Shown here: piece after piece, positions 18,009 to 27,735 of the stretch | How positions within the stretch are numbered: position 1 is the first letter of the stretch | Layout of the letters: each line of letters opens with the position of its first letter | Source of the DNA: Paenibacillus sp. OK003 | Lineage (GTDB): Bacteria; Bacillota; Bacilli; Paenibacillales; Paenibacillaceae | Length of the DNA stretch: 64,000 nucleotides | Direction of reading: 5' to 3' | Assembly (NCBI RefSeq): GCF_900109515.1 | Contig: NZ_FOBD01000008.1 | Coordinates: forward strand, 1 to 64,000 | Made by a program: the position numbers and the translations under genes | The notes under the pieces: model-generated | What the model saw: only the letters and a program-made list of their open reading frames with translations | Told to the model about the DNA's origin: nothing | Database searches by the model: none

Positions 18009-19115
18009 ATGCTTGAGCAGGGTCGCATCGGAACAAGACAATTGTCCACTCTCATTTTCATGATGGTGGTCGGGGATATGATGCTCATCTATCCCTCGGT
18101 CATCACTTCCTATGCCAAACAGGATGCCTGGATATGTGCTCTTATCGGGGTGCCATTGGGAATGGCACTTACGCTCATGTTTTTAAAGCTGTGCAGTCTA
18201 TATCCCGAGGAAAATCTGGTACAGATTTCACGAAGCATTCTGGGATTTTGGCCAGGCAGTCTTGTATCCTTATTTTATCTTTTCTTTTTTGTGATAGGTG
18301 CCTCAACGCACACCCGAGAGGTCGGAGATTTCCTCACCTCCCAAATCTTTCAGTACACCCCGATTCGCGTCATCATTCTGATGTTTGTCATTACGGTTGG
18401 CTGGGGGTTATACCATGGACTCGAAACGATGGGGAGAAGCAGTGAATTGCTGATGCCTATCCTGATCGTGTTTATTCTCGTGCTTGCATTCTGTCTGCTC
18501 CCTCAGGTTGATCCCAGCAATTTGAAGCCTGCAACAGATACCGGCGTCGTTCCCATCCTACAGGGTATTCTCATCAGTATCATATATCCGGTAGGTGAAC
18601 TGGTGCCCATTATGATGATTGTTCCCTATACGCTAAAACAAGCTCACCGAACTCGGGATGTGCTTGTTGCGGCAGGACTTGGCAACTTGTTGCTGGCTGT
18701 ATTGGTTACGATCTCGCTGCTTGTTCTGGGTGCTTTCCTAACACAGCACAACATCTATGCTTCCTTTATTTTATCTCAGAAGATTAGCATCGGTGGTTTC
18801 TTTGAGCGTATTGAGGCCATTATGGCTTCTTCCTGGCTCATCTCCACGTATGTTAAAGCGATGGTGTATATGTACGCATTTATTGTGGGATGTGCCGAGC
18901 TATTTAAGCTCAAGCAGTATCGGATACTCATCCTGCCTGCAACATTTCTTATATTTGGCCTTGCCAATCTGGTCTCGCCCAATTTGACCTTCATCGTCAT
19001 TACGGTCGTTCCCTATTGGGTAGATTGGGATACCACATTGAGCATTATATTGCCAGGGCTGTTACTGTTAGTGCACATGTTCAAAAAGCGCTGGAAAAAC
19101 AAGCCTTCGGGATAA
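18009..19115 (+). CDS. spore germinant receptor B subunit (GerB family permease), copy 1
   Basis: A 368-residue protein with about ten membrane segments of the APC superfamily spore-permease branch; the B subunit binds the germinant. Family features are RQLSTLIFMMVVGDMMLIYP at the start, KQDAWICALIG (about residue 38), HTREVGDFLTSQIFQYTPI (about 98) and KISIGGFFERIEAIMASSW (about 258). The ATG at 18009 follows GAAGGAGG. Clearly paralogous to the next gene. Confidence 0.92.
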   Translation: MLEQGRIGTRQLSTLIFMMVVGDMMLIYPSVITSYAKQDAWICALIGVPLGMALTLMFLKLCSLYPEENLVQISRSILGFWPGSLVSLFYLFFFVIGASTHTREVGDFLTSQIFQYTPIRVIILMFVITVGWGLYHGLETMGRSSELLMPILIVFILVLAFCLLPQVDPSNLKPATDTGVVPILQGILISIIYPVGELVPIMMIVPYTLKQAHRTRDVLVAAGLGNLLLAVLVTISLLVLGAFLTQHNIYASFILSQKISIGGFFERIEAIMASSWLISTYVKAMVYMYAFIVGCAELFKLKQYRILILPATFLIFGLANLVSPNLTFIVITVVPYWVDWDTTLSIILPGLLLLVHMFKKRWKNKPSG

Positions 19116-19149
19116 GGGAATGGCTGAAGTCAACTAAGTCGGAAGGAGT

Positions 19150-20286
19150 ATGGAACCCATGCCCATCAAAGAAAAAATAACCATTCGGCAATTTGCCCTG
19201 CTTACCTTTCTTGTCATGGTTGGGGATATGATTCTGATCTATCCTTCGTTGGTCACAACCTTGGGTAAACAGGATGCATGGATATGCTCTTTCCTCAGCC
19301 AGCCTATCGGACTATTTATCATTTGGATTTTGTACAAACTGCACCAAACCTTCCCTGAGCTATCTTTAATCGAAATTTGCAAGAAATTGCTTGGTCCATG
19401 GATTGGATCGGTCTTGTCTGCTGGTTATCTGTTCTATTTCGCAATAGGCGCTGCCATCTGTATCCGTGAGGTTGGAGACTTCATGACGACTCAAATCTAC
19501 CTCCAGACCCCCATCCGCGTCATTTTGATTATGCTCATGTGTTCCCTGATCTGGGGTTTAATGAAAGGCTTGCAGACCATGGGAGCAACCAGTGAACTAT
19601 TAACCCCTATTGTTGTTGTCTTTATGGCTCTCCTGTTCGTGGGGTTGCTGCCTAAATTAGACGCCTCACATTTGCAACCATTCTTGAGCATTGGCTGGGT
19701 CCATCTAGTTGAAACCGTCATTCGCGGATCATTTACCTCCTTCGGAGAGCTGCTCGTGCTTACCATGATTCTTCCTTATGTAATGCGAGGGCCGCACCTT
19801 AAACGAGACCTGTTGCTTGCAACTTTATGCGGAGGTTTGCTTCTATGTGTGCTTCTATTGATTTCCCTTATGGTTGTGGGGCCTTTCCTAACCCAACATA
19901 ATATTTTCATTTCCTATACCCTGTCTCAAAAAATTAATATCGGCAACTTTTTTGAGCGTATTGAAGCCTTCATGGCTACTGCCTGGTTAATTGCGACCTA
20001 TTTCAAAAGCTTGCTGTATATGTTCGCTTTTGTTATCGGACTAGCTCAGTTGTTTCGGATGAAAACATACAAACCACTCATTCTTCCTTCATCCTTGCTC
20101 ATGTTTGCACTGTCTATCCTGATTTCCCCCAATGTCATTTTTTATATTGAAACCATCATGCCTGTATGGGTGGATTGGGACATTACTTGCAGTTTTATTA
20201 TCCCTCTGTTGCTCTTACTTGTTCATCGCATCCGCTTTCGCAAGAATAAGAAAATTCAGACCCATCCGGAACGCTTACCCACATAA
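19150..20286 (+). CDS. spore germinant receptor B subunit (GerB family permease), copy 2
   Basis: A 378-residue GerB-type permease. It shares most landmarks with the preceding gene: TIRQFALLTFLVMVGDM, KQDAWICSFLS, CIREVGDFMTTQIYLQTPI and KINIGNFFERIEAFMATAW. The pair is most simply a tandem duplication, offering two alternative ligand-binding subunits for one A/C pair. The ATG at 19150 follows GGAAGGAG. A terminator follows at once, closing the operon. Confidence 0.92.
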   Translation: MEPMPIKEKITIRQFALLTFLVMVGDMILIYPSLVTTLGKQDAWICSFLSQPIGLFIIWILYKLHQTFPELSLIEICKKLLGPWIGSVLSAGYLFYFAIGAAICIREVGDFMTTQIYLQTPIRVILIMLMCSLIWGLMKGLQTMGATSELLTPIVVVFMALLFVGLLPKLDASHLQPFLSIGWVHLVETVIRGSFTSFGELLVLTMILPYVMRGPHLKRDLLLATLCGGLLLCVLLLISLMVVGPFLTQHNIFISYTLSQKINIGNFFERIEAFMATAWLIATYFKSLLYMFAFVIGLAQLFRMKTYKPLILPSSLLMFALSILISPNVIFYIETIMPVWVDWDITCSFIIPLLLLLVHRIRFRKNKKIQTHPERLPT

Positions 20287-20330
20287 AAAGGCTGTGCTTC
20301 ACGGTAATATCCGCGAACACAGCCTTTATT
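20287..20330 (+). terminator. terminator of germinant receptor operon 1
   Basis: Arms AAGGCTGTG (20288-20296) and CACAGCCTT (20318-20326) with inner TTC/GAA pairing, followed by TATTGTTAA. Confidence 0.8.
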
Positions 20331-20380
20331 GTTAAGTAAACATTTTTCGTGTGGTATAGGGAACAGACACGTTTACCTTC

Positions 20381-20845
20381 CTAAAGTTGCTGTAAAGCCT
20401 CCAACGCTGCCTCAATATGTCCTTTCACTCGCACCTTCAACCACGACTTCAGCAGAATACCCTCTTCGTCAATGAGAAACGTGGAGCGTACCATGCCCAT
20501 GTATTCCTTGCCATACATCTTTTTGAGCTGCCATACGCCGTATTGCTCGGCAACCTGATGTTCTTCGTCGGATAACAGGATGAATGGCAAGCCGTATTTC
20601 GCAATGAATTTGTCATGCTGCTTCATCGGATCAGTACTAATTCCCAGAATAACAGTATTTAACCCCTTGAACTCCTCATGACGATCACGGAAATCACATG
20701 CCTGCTGTGTGCAAGAAGAGGTCATATCCTTCGGGTAAAAATATATGAGCACCCGCTGTCCGCGATAATCGGAGAGCTTCACCGTCTCTCCCGTACTGGA
20801 TGGAAGTTCAAAGTCTGGTGCCAGCTTGCCTTCGGTTAATGTCAT
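20381..20845 (-). CDS. bcp: thiol peroxidase of the bacterioferritin-comigratory-protein type (peroxiredoxin Q)
   Basis: A 154-residue cytosolic peroxiredoxin reducing hydroperoxides with thioredoxin. Landmarks: APDFELPSSTGETVKLSDYRG, then YFYPKDMTSSCTQQACDFRD with the peroxidatic Cys and a second Cys five residues later that serves as resolving Cys in many Bcp proteins. RSTFLIDEEGI is near the end. Normal length. The ATG at 20845 follows GGAGG by 7 nt. It converges on germinant receptor operon 1. Confidence 0.92.
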   Translation of the reverse strand: MTLTEGKLAPDFELPSSTGETVKLSDYRGQRVLIYFYPKDMTSSCTQQACDFRDRHEEFKGLNTVILGISTDPMKQHDKFIAKYGLPFILLSDEEHQVAEQYGVWQLKKMYGKEYMGMVRSTFLIDEEGILLKSWLKVRVKGHIEAALEALQQL

Positions 20846-20889
20846 CTCATTTCCTCCTTTGTCTCCTCTATACTTTCAATGGGCTTCTC

Positions 20890-21675
20890 TTATGATCCTG
20901 CTCCGCGATACTTCTTCACGCCATAATTCCATAGCAGAAGACCGATGGAGCCAAACACCAATCCCACTACAGGTGTCAGCATCGCCATACGATGCATCTC
21001 GGATCGTTCCAGGAACAGGGCTGCCGGATAAATGCCTACAAAAGCAAACGGAATCACCCACGTTAACAGGACCTGAATGGCACGGTTATAGATGGTTACC
21101 GGATAACGTCCATATCCCTGAATGTTGTACATTAATGGCAGGATACCTGTAGGCGCGTCCGAATAAAATGATAACGACGTCAAGGTGATATAGATTCCTG
21201 CATAGATTAGCACTGAACTAATAGTAAGAATAATCAGGGCCGGAATATGCCACCACTCCAGCACAAGTCCCATCTCCGCACCGCTGATGACCATAATGAT
21301 CAGACCGATAAACGAACCAACGAGTGCAGGCGGGTCCACATTTTCAAGTAAAATCTGGAACAGGTTATGCGCAGGTCGTGTTAATATGCGATCCATCTCG
21401 CCTTTGACAATATACCGTTCACTGAACCCCCACAGATTGATAAAGCAACTGAAGATGCCGTAAGGCACCATAAAATATCCATAAACAAAAAGGACTTCAC
21501 TCTCACTCCAGCCGCCCAAATTATCCGTATGTCGGAAAACCACAAAGATAAAGATCAGATTGGTTGCCTGGAACAGCAAATCCGAAAGGATTTCAACCCA
21601 AAAATCGGCGCGGTACGTGAGACGTGTTTTCATGTAATTTTTTAAATATTCCCAGATCAGACCCATATAGTACAC
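20890..21675 (-). CDS. ABC-2 type exporter permease, second subunit
   Basis: A 261-residue protein with six hydrophobic segments, of the ABC-2/DUF990-like permease group. KTRLTYRADFWVEILSDLLFQ at the start and GEMDRILTRPAHNLFQ (about residue 93) are typical. The start is GTG at 21675, 8 nt after GGAGG; that site overlaps the stop of the upstream permease gene, so the pair is coupled. With 21680-22474 and the ATPase it forms a complete exporter. Substrate unknown. Confidence 0.85.
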   Translation of the reverse strand: MYYMGLIWEYLKNYMKTRLTYRADFWVEILSDLLFQATNLIFIFVVFRHTDNLGGWSESEVLFVYGYFMVPYGIFSCFINLWGFSERYIVKGEMDRILTRPAHNLFQILLENVDPPALVGSFIGLIIMVISGAEMGLVLEWWHIPALIILTISSVLIYAGIYITLTSLSFYSDAPTGILPLMYNIQGYGRYPVTIYNRAIQVLLTWVIPFAFVGIYPAALFLERSEMHRMAMLTPVVGLVFGSIGLLLWNYGVKKYRGAGS

Positions 21676-21679
21676 TCTG

Positions 21680-22474
21680 TTATCCTCCTTGCACGAACAG
21701 ACGCTTGCGCGCCTGACGCCAGATCAGCATCATCGGAATGAGCAGTATGACAAACCAGAACACCTGAATGCCGAGTACGCTCCAGATGCCTGTGCCTTCC
21801 ACTCTGCCGGTGAAAACCGAGCCAGGCAGATACGTAATGGCCTGAAAAGGCAATACCTTCATCACTGCGGACATCCAGCCGGGATAGAGGCTGATTGGAA
21901 TGATCAGACCGGAGAACAGATCAACCACGACGCGTTTCATGCGCATCATGCCTTCATTGTTTTCCACAAAGAATGCCGCCAATCCCGTAATGACATTAAT
22001 CTGGGAGTTAATGAGGAAACTGAAGAACAGCATGACCAGAAAGCCAATCCACGCAGACGGCGCCGTGGGCAGTTCAACCGGGAACAACAGAATGGCAATG
22101 AGCATGCCAGGAATCATGAGCAGCAGGAAACGGAAAATACCTTCGCCCAGACCCTGCATCATTTTGACCATGACATAGTTGATCGGTCTTATGAATTGAA
22201 TGGCAATGGAGCCATCCCGAATGTCCGCGGCTATTTCCCGGTCCAGGTTGTTAAAATAAAATGCACGCGCCATCCACGATACGGCCACATATGTCGTCAT
22301 CTGAGCTGCCGTAAAACCGCCCAGTTCACCACTACTGCCGTAAATGGCTTGCCACGTAAAGTAATACACGCCGATATTCAGCGTATATATCAAAATGCCG
22401 GAATAATAATTCACCCGGTATGCAAGCATCGTCAGGAACCGGATGCGCATAAAATCAAAAAAAGCACTATTCAT
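21680..22474 (-). CDS. ABC-2 type exporter permease, first subunit
   Basis: A 264-residue six-segment membrane protein paralogous in layout to its neighbour: FFDFMRIRFLTMLAYRVNYYSG at the start and IRDGSIAIQFIRPINYVMVK (about residue 88) matching the GEMDRILTRP region of the partner. The start is ATG at 22474, one base after the ATPase stop; the open frame extends into the ATPase gene and is not used. Probably forms a heterodimeric permease. Confidence 0.85.
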   Translation of the reverse strand: MNSAFFDFMRIRFLTMLAYRVNYYSGILIYTLNIGVYYFTWQAIYGSSGELGGFTAAQMTTYVAVSWMARAFYFNNLDREIAADIRDGSIAIQFIRPINYVMVKMMQGLGEGIFRFLLLMIPGMLIAILLFPVELPTAPSAWIGFLVMLFFSFLINSQINVITGLAAFFVENNEGMMRMKRVVVDLFSGLIIPISLYPGWMSAVMKVLPFQAITYLPGSVFTGRVEGTGIWSVLGIQVFWFVILLIPMMLIWRQARKRLFVQGG

Positions 22475-22475
22475 G

Positions 22476-23522
22476 TTAGGATACACCCACCGCTTCGTTC
22501 TTTGCGCCCACAATCTCGGGACGCTCAGCTGAACCGGATTGGTAAATACTGCGCACAATCTCATCGGTGTTAATCTCAATAATCTGAATATCGGTAATAT
22601 CTGCCTGTCCTACGACACGTCCCAGCACATCCGACACGTTGAGTTCAAGTGGAATCCAGACCGATGCGGACAGTTCGTTCTCCACCGTCCAGCGAACAGG
22701 GAGAGCAGCCGTCCATTCCAGCATTTGTTCCATGGGATGACCCGTGCCAAACTTGAACCGGATTTCCCGTTCCTTGCCCCACTGGGACTTCAGATGATCC
22801 AACCCGCCATCATAGATGATATTGCCCGCATCGAGCATAATAACTCTTGAGCATAAAGCTTCGATGTCCTGCAGATCGTGGGTTGTCAGCAAAATGGTTG
22901 TTCCGTGTTCCTTATTCATGTCCTTCAGGAATTCACGGATTTCCGACTTCACCACAATATCCAGACCAATGGTCGGCTCATCCAGGAAAACGATATCCGG
23001 ATTGTGCAGCAGCGCAGCGACCAATTCACAGCGCATACGCTGTCCAAGACTGAGCTTACGAACAGGACGGTTCAGCAGATCCTGAAGCTGCAACCGCTCA
23101 ACCAGTTCATCCAGACGTTTGCGAAAATCGACCTCACCTACTCGATACACCTTGCGCAGCAGATGGAAAGACTCAATAACACCGATATCCCACCATAATT
23201 GGCTGCGTTGACCAAATACGACACCAATATTCTGCACAAACTTCTCACGTTCCTGATACGGAACATATCCACCAACCGATATTTGCCCTGAAGTAGGCAC
23301 CAAAATGCCGGTCAACATCTTAATCGTTGTTGATTTACCGGCACCGTTCTCCCCAATATATCCGCATATTTCGCCTTGCGGAATTTGAAATGAAATATCA
23401 TTTACAGCCAAGACCTCCTGGTATTGACGTGCAAACAGATCCTGGAATGCGCCCTTAAGCCCTCCTCGACTTTTCTGGACGCTAAACGACTTGCGTAAAT
23501 CTTTGACATCAATCGCCAGCAT
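22476..23522 (-). CDS. ABC exporter ATP-binding protein
   Basis: A 348-residue ATPase of the ABC-2 exporter class. Walker A is GENGAGKST (about residue 57), Q-loop FGQRSQLWWD, signature LSLGQRMR (about 157) and Walker B IVFLDEPTIGLD (about 177), followed by the H-loop TTHD. An extra C-terminal domain of about 100 residues follows, as in the NatA-like and DUF4162 types. The ATG at 23522 follows TGAGGT. First gene of a three-gene unit with both permeases. Confidence 0.9.
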   Translation of the reverse strand: MLAIDVKDLRKSFSVQKSRGGLKGAFQDLFARQYQEVLAVNDISFQIPQGEICGYIGENGAGKSTTIKMLTGILVPTSGQISVGGYVPYQEREKFVQNIGVVFGQRSQLWWDIGVIESFHLLRKVYRVGEVDFRKRLDELVERLQLQDLLNRPVRKLSLGQRMRCELVAALLHNPDIVFLDEPTIGLDIVVKSEIREFLKDMNKEHGTTILLTTHDLQDIEALCSRVIMLDAGNIIYDGGLDHLKSQWGKEREIRFKFGTGHPMEQMLEWTAALPVRWTVENELSASVWIPLELNVSDVLGRVVGQADITDIQIIEINTDEIVRSIYQSGSAERPEIVGAKNEAVGVS

Positions 23523-23572
23523 GATTATACCTCACTTGGATTTTGTTGAAATTGCTTGTAGCCCAAAAAGAA

Positions 23573-23602
23573 ATTATAATAGTATCAGTCAAAATTCAGC
23601 AA
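23573..23602 (-). promoter_or_regulatory. probable promoter of the ABC exporter operon
   Basis: Minus strand: -35 TTGCTG (23602-23597), 18-nt spacer, -10 TATAAT (23578-23573), about 50 nt ahead of the ATPase start codon. Confidence 0.5.
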
Positions 23603-23726
23603 GCTTTAAAAAATAGTCTGAGGCCGCGTCCTCTGTTGCATCTCACAGATAAGTCGTGTGCGGAAAGCCCGGGCTAGATCAAATTGGACTCATCTTCATT
23701 TATTTTGAATACAAAGGAGAGCTAGC

Positions 23727-24770
23727 ATGACCAGAAAGACGAAGAGAACCATATGGATTTCTCTTGCCGCCTTCGTGCTAATTGTTGGAGGCACTGCGGC
23801 ATTTTATTTCGGTTCTATTCTCAATCAGTTGAATGGCTTGCAAAAGGAAGGCGATGATTCGCCGTTTGCCGGTATCGAAAATGTTGAAAAAGTAAGTACA
23901 CCGGATCCTCCGAAATGGGAAGGCACCGAAACGGTAAATATTCTCGTTATGGGTGTTGATGCCCGAGGGCTGGAGAAGGGGGAAGTTCCTCGTTCTGACA
24001 GCATGATGGTCGTTTCGCTTGACCCACTCACCAAAAAAATCAATCTATTCTCCATTCTGCGCGACACATACGTCAATATTGACGGGTATGGAAAGGAAAG
24101 AATCAATACTGCCATTACCCATGGTCCCAACGTGGCAATGAAAGCTGCTGGAGACCTGCTGGGTATCCCTGTCCAGTATTATGTGTATACCGATTTCCAA
24201 GGATTCATCAAATTGGTGGATGCCGTTGGCGGTGTGGATTTTGACGTAGAGAAGGACATGCACTATACAAGTAAAGCGGACAAAAACGAATACGATATTG
24301 ATCTCAAAAAAGGATATCAGCATCTGGATGGCGAGACAGCTCTCATGTACGTTCGTTTCCGTCATGATGCGATGTCGGATTTCGCTCGTTCCGAGCGTCA
24401 GCGTGAATTACTGAAAGCCGTAACAGCAAAAATGCAGTCAACGACAACGATTGCCAAGCTGCCTGCCATTCTGGAACAGGTTAATCCTTACGTAGATACG
24501 AATCTGACGCTTTCCGATATGTGGAAGCTGGGTGGACTCGGATACCAGAGCAGCATGAACGGCAGTGAGCAGATTCCGCCAATGAACCTGTTGAAAGAAG
24601 AACGTACAGCAGGCGGAGCACAAGTATTGACGGTTACGAATGAAGAGAAACTGAAGCAGCATATTCAGGATATTATTCATCCCCCTGCTACAACGGATGA
24701 TAGTACAACCAGCACCGAAGATAAAACAGCCAGTGGTGACGATCAAAAGTCAGAGCAACCGGCTCAGTAA
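23727..24770 (+). CDS. LytR-CpsA-Psr (LCP) family protein
   Basis: A 347-residue membrane-anchored enzyme expected to transfer teichoic acid or other glycopolymers from lipid carrier to peptidoglycan. One N-terminal membrane helix (about residues 8-30) is followed by the LCP domain: NILVMGVDARG, the PRSDSMMVVSLDP motif, FSILRDTYVNI, GKERINTAITHG and MYVRFRHDAMSDFARSERQRE, with the conserved Arg and Asp residues that bind the polyprenyl pyrophosphate head group. The tail is Thr/Ser/Gln rich. The ATG follows AAAGGAGA. Monogenic, with its own hairpin terminator. Confidence 0.92.
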   Translation: MTRKTKRTIWISLAAFVLIVGGTAAFYFGSILNQLNGLQKEGDDSPFAGIENVEKVSTPDPPKWEGTETVNILVMGVDARGLEKGEVPRSDSMMVVSLDPLTKKINLFSILRDTYVNIDGYGKERINTAITHGPNVAMKAAGDLLGIPVQYYVYTDFQGFIKLVDAVGGVDFDVEKDMHYTSKADKNEYDIDLKKGYQHLDGETALMYVRFRHDAMSDFARSERQRELLKAVTAKMQSTTTIAKLPAILEQVNPYVDTNLTLSDMWKLGGLGYQSSMNGSEQIPPMNLLKEERTAGGAQVLTVTNEEKLKQHIQDIIHPPATTDDSTTSTEDKTASGDDQKSEQPAQ

Positions 24771-24780
24771 TGTAAACGCA

Positions 24781-24808
24781 GAGGGCAGCCATTACGCTGC
24801 CCTCTCCT
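24781..24808 (+). terminator. terminator hairpin after the LCP gene
   Basis: Perfect 9-bp stem GAGGGCAGC / GCTGCCCTC with a 6-nt loop, followed by TCCTTGTG. The T tail is weak. Confidence 0.6.
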
Positions 24809-24898
24809 TGTGCCCGGCTATATCATTATGCGAAGATCATCATATCTTTCTTTAGCTTGTTACTTTATTATTTTTGAATTATGAAAGGAAGTTAGCTT

Positions 24899-26218
24899 AT
24901 GAAACCATCACGTTCCCGTTCCGAACTCCTATACGCAGAAGCACTTGAACATATTGTAGGGGGTGTTAACAGCCCTTCACGCTCGTTCAAAGCCGTTGGT
25001 GGCGGTGCACCTGTATTTATGAAAAAGGCGCAAGGTGCGCACTTCTGGGATGTCGATGACAACCGTTATATCGATTATCTCGCAGCGTACGGCCCGATTG
25101 TTACAGGACATGCTCACCCTCATATTACCCAGGCGATTACCGAGGCAGCAGCCAATGGTGTGCTGTACGGCACGCCTACAGAACTTGAGATCAAGCTCGC
25201 CAAAATGCTAAAAGAAGCCATTCCTTCAATGGACAAGGTGCGTTTTGTAAACTCCGGTACAGAAGCGGTCATGACCACCATCCGGGTTGCCCGCGCTTAC
25301 ACCAAACGTAATAAAATCGTGAAATTCGCCGGATGTTACCATGGTCACTCTGACCTGGTCCTTGTGGCAGCAGGTTCGGGGCCTTCCACGCTGGGTATTC
25401 CTGATAGTGCAGGCATTCCAACGAGTATTGCACACGAAGTTATCACGGTACCTTTCAACGATCTGGACAGCCTGAAAGCGGCTCTGGAGCGTTGGGGGGA
25501 TGATGTCGCCGCAGTCATGGTTGAACCAATTGTCGGCAACTTCGGTATGGTTATGCCGGAACCAGGCTTCCTGGAAGGACTCTGTGCCATGACTCGGGAC
25601 AACGGCTCACTCGTCATTTATGACGAAGTAATTACAGCCTTCCGTTTCCACTATGGCTCCACACAGACGTACGCTGGACTGGACAATCATGCGGAGATCG
25701 AACCGGATCTGACTGCACTTGGCAAAATTATCGGCGGCGGTCTTCCCATCGGTGCTTACGGCGGTCGTAAACAGGTTATGGAGCAGGTTGCTCCACTCGG
25801 CCCTGCCTATCAAGCCGGAACGATGGCTGGTAACCCTGCGTCTATCTCTGCGGGTATCGCTTGTCTGGAAGTTCTGCAAGGCGAAGGTGTATATGAAGAG
25901 ATGGAACGTCTTGCGATTGATCTGACAACAGGCCTTCAGGCTTCTGCGGATCGTCATGGCATTGCGTTAACCATTAACCGAATTCGTGGCGCCTTCTCCA
26001 CCCACTTCTGTGACCATCCAATTACGAACTATGATCAAGCGCAGGATACCGATGGGGAACTGTTCGCTTCCTTCTTCCGTCATATGCTGAATCGTGGCAT
26101 TAATCTGGCTCCTTCCAAATATGAAGCCTGGTTCCTGACTACTGCACATACGGACAAGGATGTTGCGGAAACACTCGAAGCCGCAGAAGCTTCCTTCAAA
26201 GCTATGGCTCAGGCGTAA
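24899..26218 (+). CDS. hemL: glutamate-1-semialdehyde 2,1-aminomutase
   Basis: A 439-residue PLP enzyme converting glutamate-1-semialdehyde to 5-aminolevulinate in C5-pathway tetrapyrrole synthesis. Landmarks: [15 protein letters not shown] near the start, [18 protein letters not shown] (about residue 118), [19 protein letters not shown] (PLP aspartate) and [19 protein letters not shown] with the PLP lysine near 275. Normal length. It stands alone rather than in a hemAXCDBL cluster, so it may be the second paralogue (gsaB-like) that many Bacillales have. The ATG follows GAAAGGAAG. Confidence 0.92.
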   Translation: MKPSRSRSELLYAEALEHIVGGVNSPSRSFKAVGGGAPVFMKKAQGAHFWDVDDNRYIDYLAAYGPIVTGHAHPHITQAITEAAANGVLYGTPTELEIKLAKMLKEAIPSMDKVRFVNSGTEAVMTTIRVARAYTKRNKIVKFAGCYHGHSDLVLVAAGSGPSTLGIPDSAGIPTSIAHEVITVPFNDLDSLKAALERWGDDVAAVMVEPIVGNFGMVMPEPGFLEGLCAMTRDNGSLVIYDEVITAFRFHYGSTQTYAGLDNHAEIEPDLTALGKIIGGGLPIGAYGGRKQVMEQVAPLGPAYQAGTMAGNPASISAGIACLEVLQGEGVYEEMERLAIDLTTGLQASADRHGIALTINRIRGAFSTHFCDHPITNYDQAQDTDGELFASFFRHMLNRGINLAPSKYEAWFLTTAHTDKDVAETLEAAEASFKAMAQA

Positions 26219-26282
26219 ACCTCTAACAATTCACACGTCGCAGCATAGCATGTTACTGAAATTAATCACCTTCACATGAAAT

Positions 26283-26327
26283 AAAGGCGTCCCACAAGCG
26301 ATTAATCCGCTTGTGTGGACGCCTTTT
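26283..26327. terminator. bidirectional terminator between hemL and the MocR gene
   Basis: Arms AAAGGCGTCC (26283-26292) and GGACGCCTTT (26317-26326) with inner CACAAGCG/CGCTTGTG pairing give a very stable hairpin. The last codons and stop of the minus-strand MocR gene lie inside it. Confidence 0.85.
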
Positions 26328-27696
26328 GCAGTTTCGCTATCTCCTCACGGATAATCCACAGCCCTTCCTTGATCCGTTGCTTCGGTACATTGGATATGTT
26401 TAACCGCAGCATTTTATCCTGATGCATCTCCTGCGCACCTTCCGGATAATATCGTTCTGTTGTATCGGCAATGACTCCCCGTTGATCCAACCGGGACAGC
26501 AAGACCCTGAGCGGCATATCCTTAGGCAGTGGCAGAACCGTATGCTCCCCTCCAGTGCGCGGTGCATTCACAAATGGAGCAAAGTCCGGATAGGCATTGA
26601 GCTGTTTATACAACTTGTTCATCCGGGCAGCATAGCGGCTGCGGATGACTTTGCCATGGTGAGCAAACATCCCGTTACGGATGTAGACCTCAAGTGCTGC
26701 CTGAGATAGTACGGCAGTGTCAATGTCGAGCATTTTTTTGTATTTACTAAACGATGCAGTAAGACTTGCAGGCAGAATAGCTACGCCAATCCGCAGGCCG
26801 GGAAACAGGATTTTGGAGTAACTTTTCAGATAAATGACTCGACCTTCCGTATCATACGACCATAACGGGTCCTGCTTCGTGTTCTCTTCCAGATCAGCCA
26901 AGAAATCATCCTCTACCAGATAGACATCGTAACGCTGCGCCAGGCGGATTAATTTTTTCTTCTCAGCTGCCGTCAGGGAAGTGCCAATCGGGTTGTGAAA
27001 ACGCGGCATGACATAAAAAAATTTGATATCTCCTTCGCGGAACTGTCGTTCGAGGGCTTCCCAATCCAGGCCCTCCAGAGAGCGTCTGACACCTGCAATG
27101 GGTACATTCAGCCCTTGTAGAAGCGAAGGCATATTATGATAACCCGGCAGTTCCAGCATCACCTGTTTTTTCCCATTCGGAAAAGGCATTAGCGCCAGCA
27201 CAGCAAGGGCCTGCTGTACCCCTGACGTAATAAAGAACTGCTCCTTCCGGGCAAACACCTGATAATCGACGAATTGCTTCTGCAACAATTCAATTAATGA
27301 TGGCAAACCTCTCTCGGTTCCATACAAAAACAAGTCCGCCTGTTTCTTCTCCATTGCCTGATCCACACAATGGCGAAAATCGGAATATGGGAATACTCGC
27401 GGATCAGGAGCTGCGGAGGCAAAATCCAGCGGTCCCTGCCACTCCCCATCCTCCACTTCGGCTCCATTCTGTACCGCATAATACCCGGACTGAGGCACCG
27501 CGTAGACCAGATGCCGCTCTTCCAGCCACTCATACGCACGTATGGCTGTACTCACACTACATTGATATTGCTCAGCGAGAACACGTACAGCCGGCAGTTT
27601 GATGCCTTTATCCTGCCATTGTCCACTGTTCTGCTGCCGCAATTGGTCCTGAATCCATTGCTTCAGTGATTCGGCGATAATTTCGTATTTTCTCAT
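26302..27696 (-). CDS. MocR-type regulator (GntR DNA-binding domain fused to aminotransferase fold)
   Basis: A 464-residue regulator. The N-terminal GntR winged helix (about 1-75; GIKLPAVRVLAEQYQCSVSTAIRAY is its recognition part) is followed by a class I aminotransferase-like domain with the PLP lysine in LKSYSKILFPGLRIG (about residue 300) and YVMPRFHNPIGTSL. MocR proteins sense an amino acid or vitamer through PLP and usually control the divergent neighbour. Here that neighbour is an EamA exporter, so an efflux switch is likely. Effector unknown. The ATG at 27696 follows AGAGG by 9 nt. Confidence 0.9.
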   Translation of the reverse strand: MRKYEIIAESLKQWIQDQLRQQNSGQWQDKGIKLPAVRVLAEQYQCSVSTAIRAYEWLEERHLVYAVPQSGYYAVQNGAEVEDGEWQGPLDFASAAPDPRVFPYSDFRHCVDQAMEKKQADLFLYGTERGLPSLIELLQKQFVDYQVFARKEQFFITSGVQQALAVLALMPFPNGKKQVMLELPGYHNMPSLLQGLNVPIAGVRRSLEGLDWEALERQFREGDIKFFYVMPRFHNPIGTSLTAAEKKKLIRLAQRYDVYLVEDDFLADLEENTKQDPLWSYDTEGRVIYLKSYSKILFPGLRIGVAILPASLTASFSKYKKMLDIDTAVLSQAALEVYIRNGMFAHHGKVIRSRYAARMNKLYKQLNAYPDFAPFVNAPRTGGEHTVLPLPKDMPLRVLLSRLDQRGVIADTTERYYPEGAQEMHQDKMLRLNISNVPKQRIKEGLWIIREEIAKLQKASTQAD

Positions 27697-27735
27697 TGGA
27701 TTCTGCCTCTCCTCCGACTTCAGTATTGCCTTAAG

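Noticed and set aside
21689..22573. 294-residue ORF opposite the ABC permease
   Set aside because: His/Gln/Arg-rich antisense translation of membrane-helix codons; no initiation signal.
22475..22579. N-terminal extension of the first ABC-2 permease
   Set aside because: It is the ATPase gene read in another frame; the ATG at 22474 sits one base after the ATPase stop.
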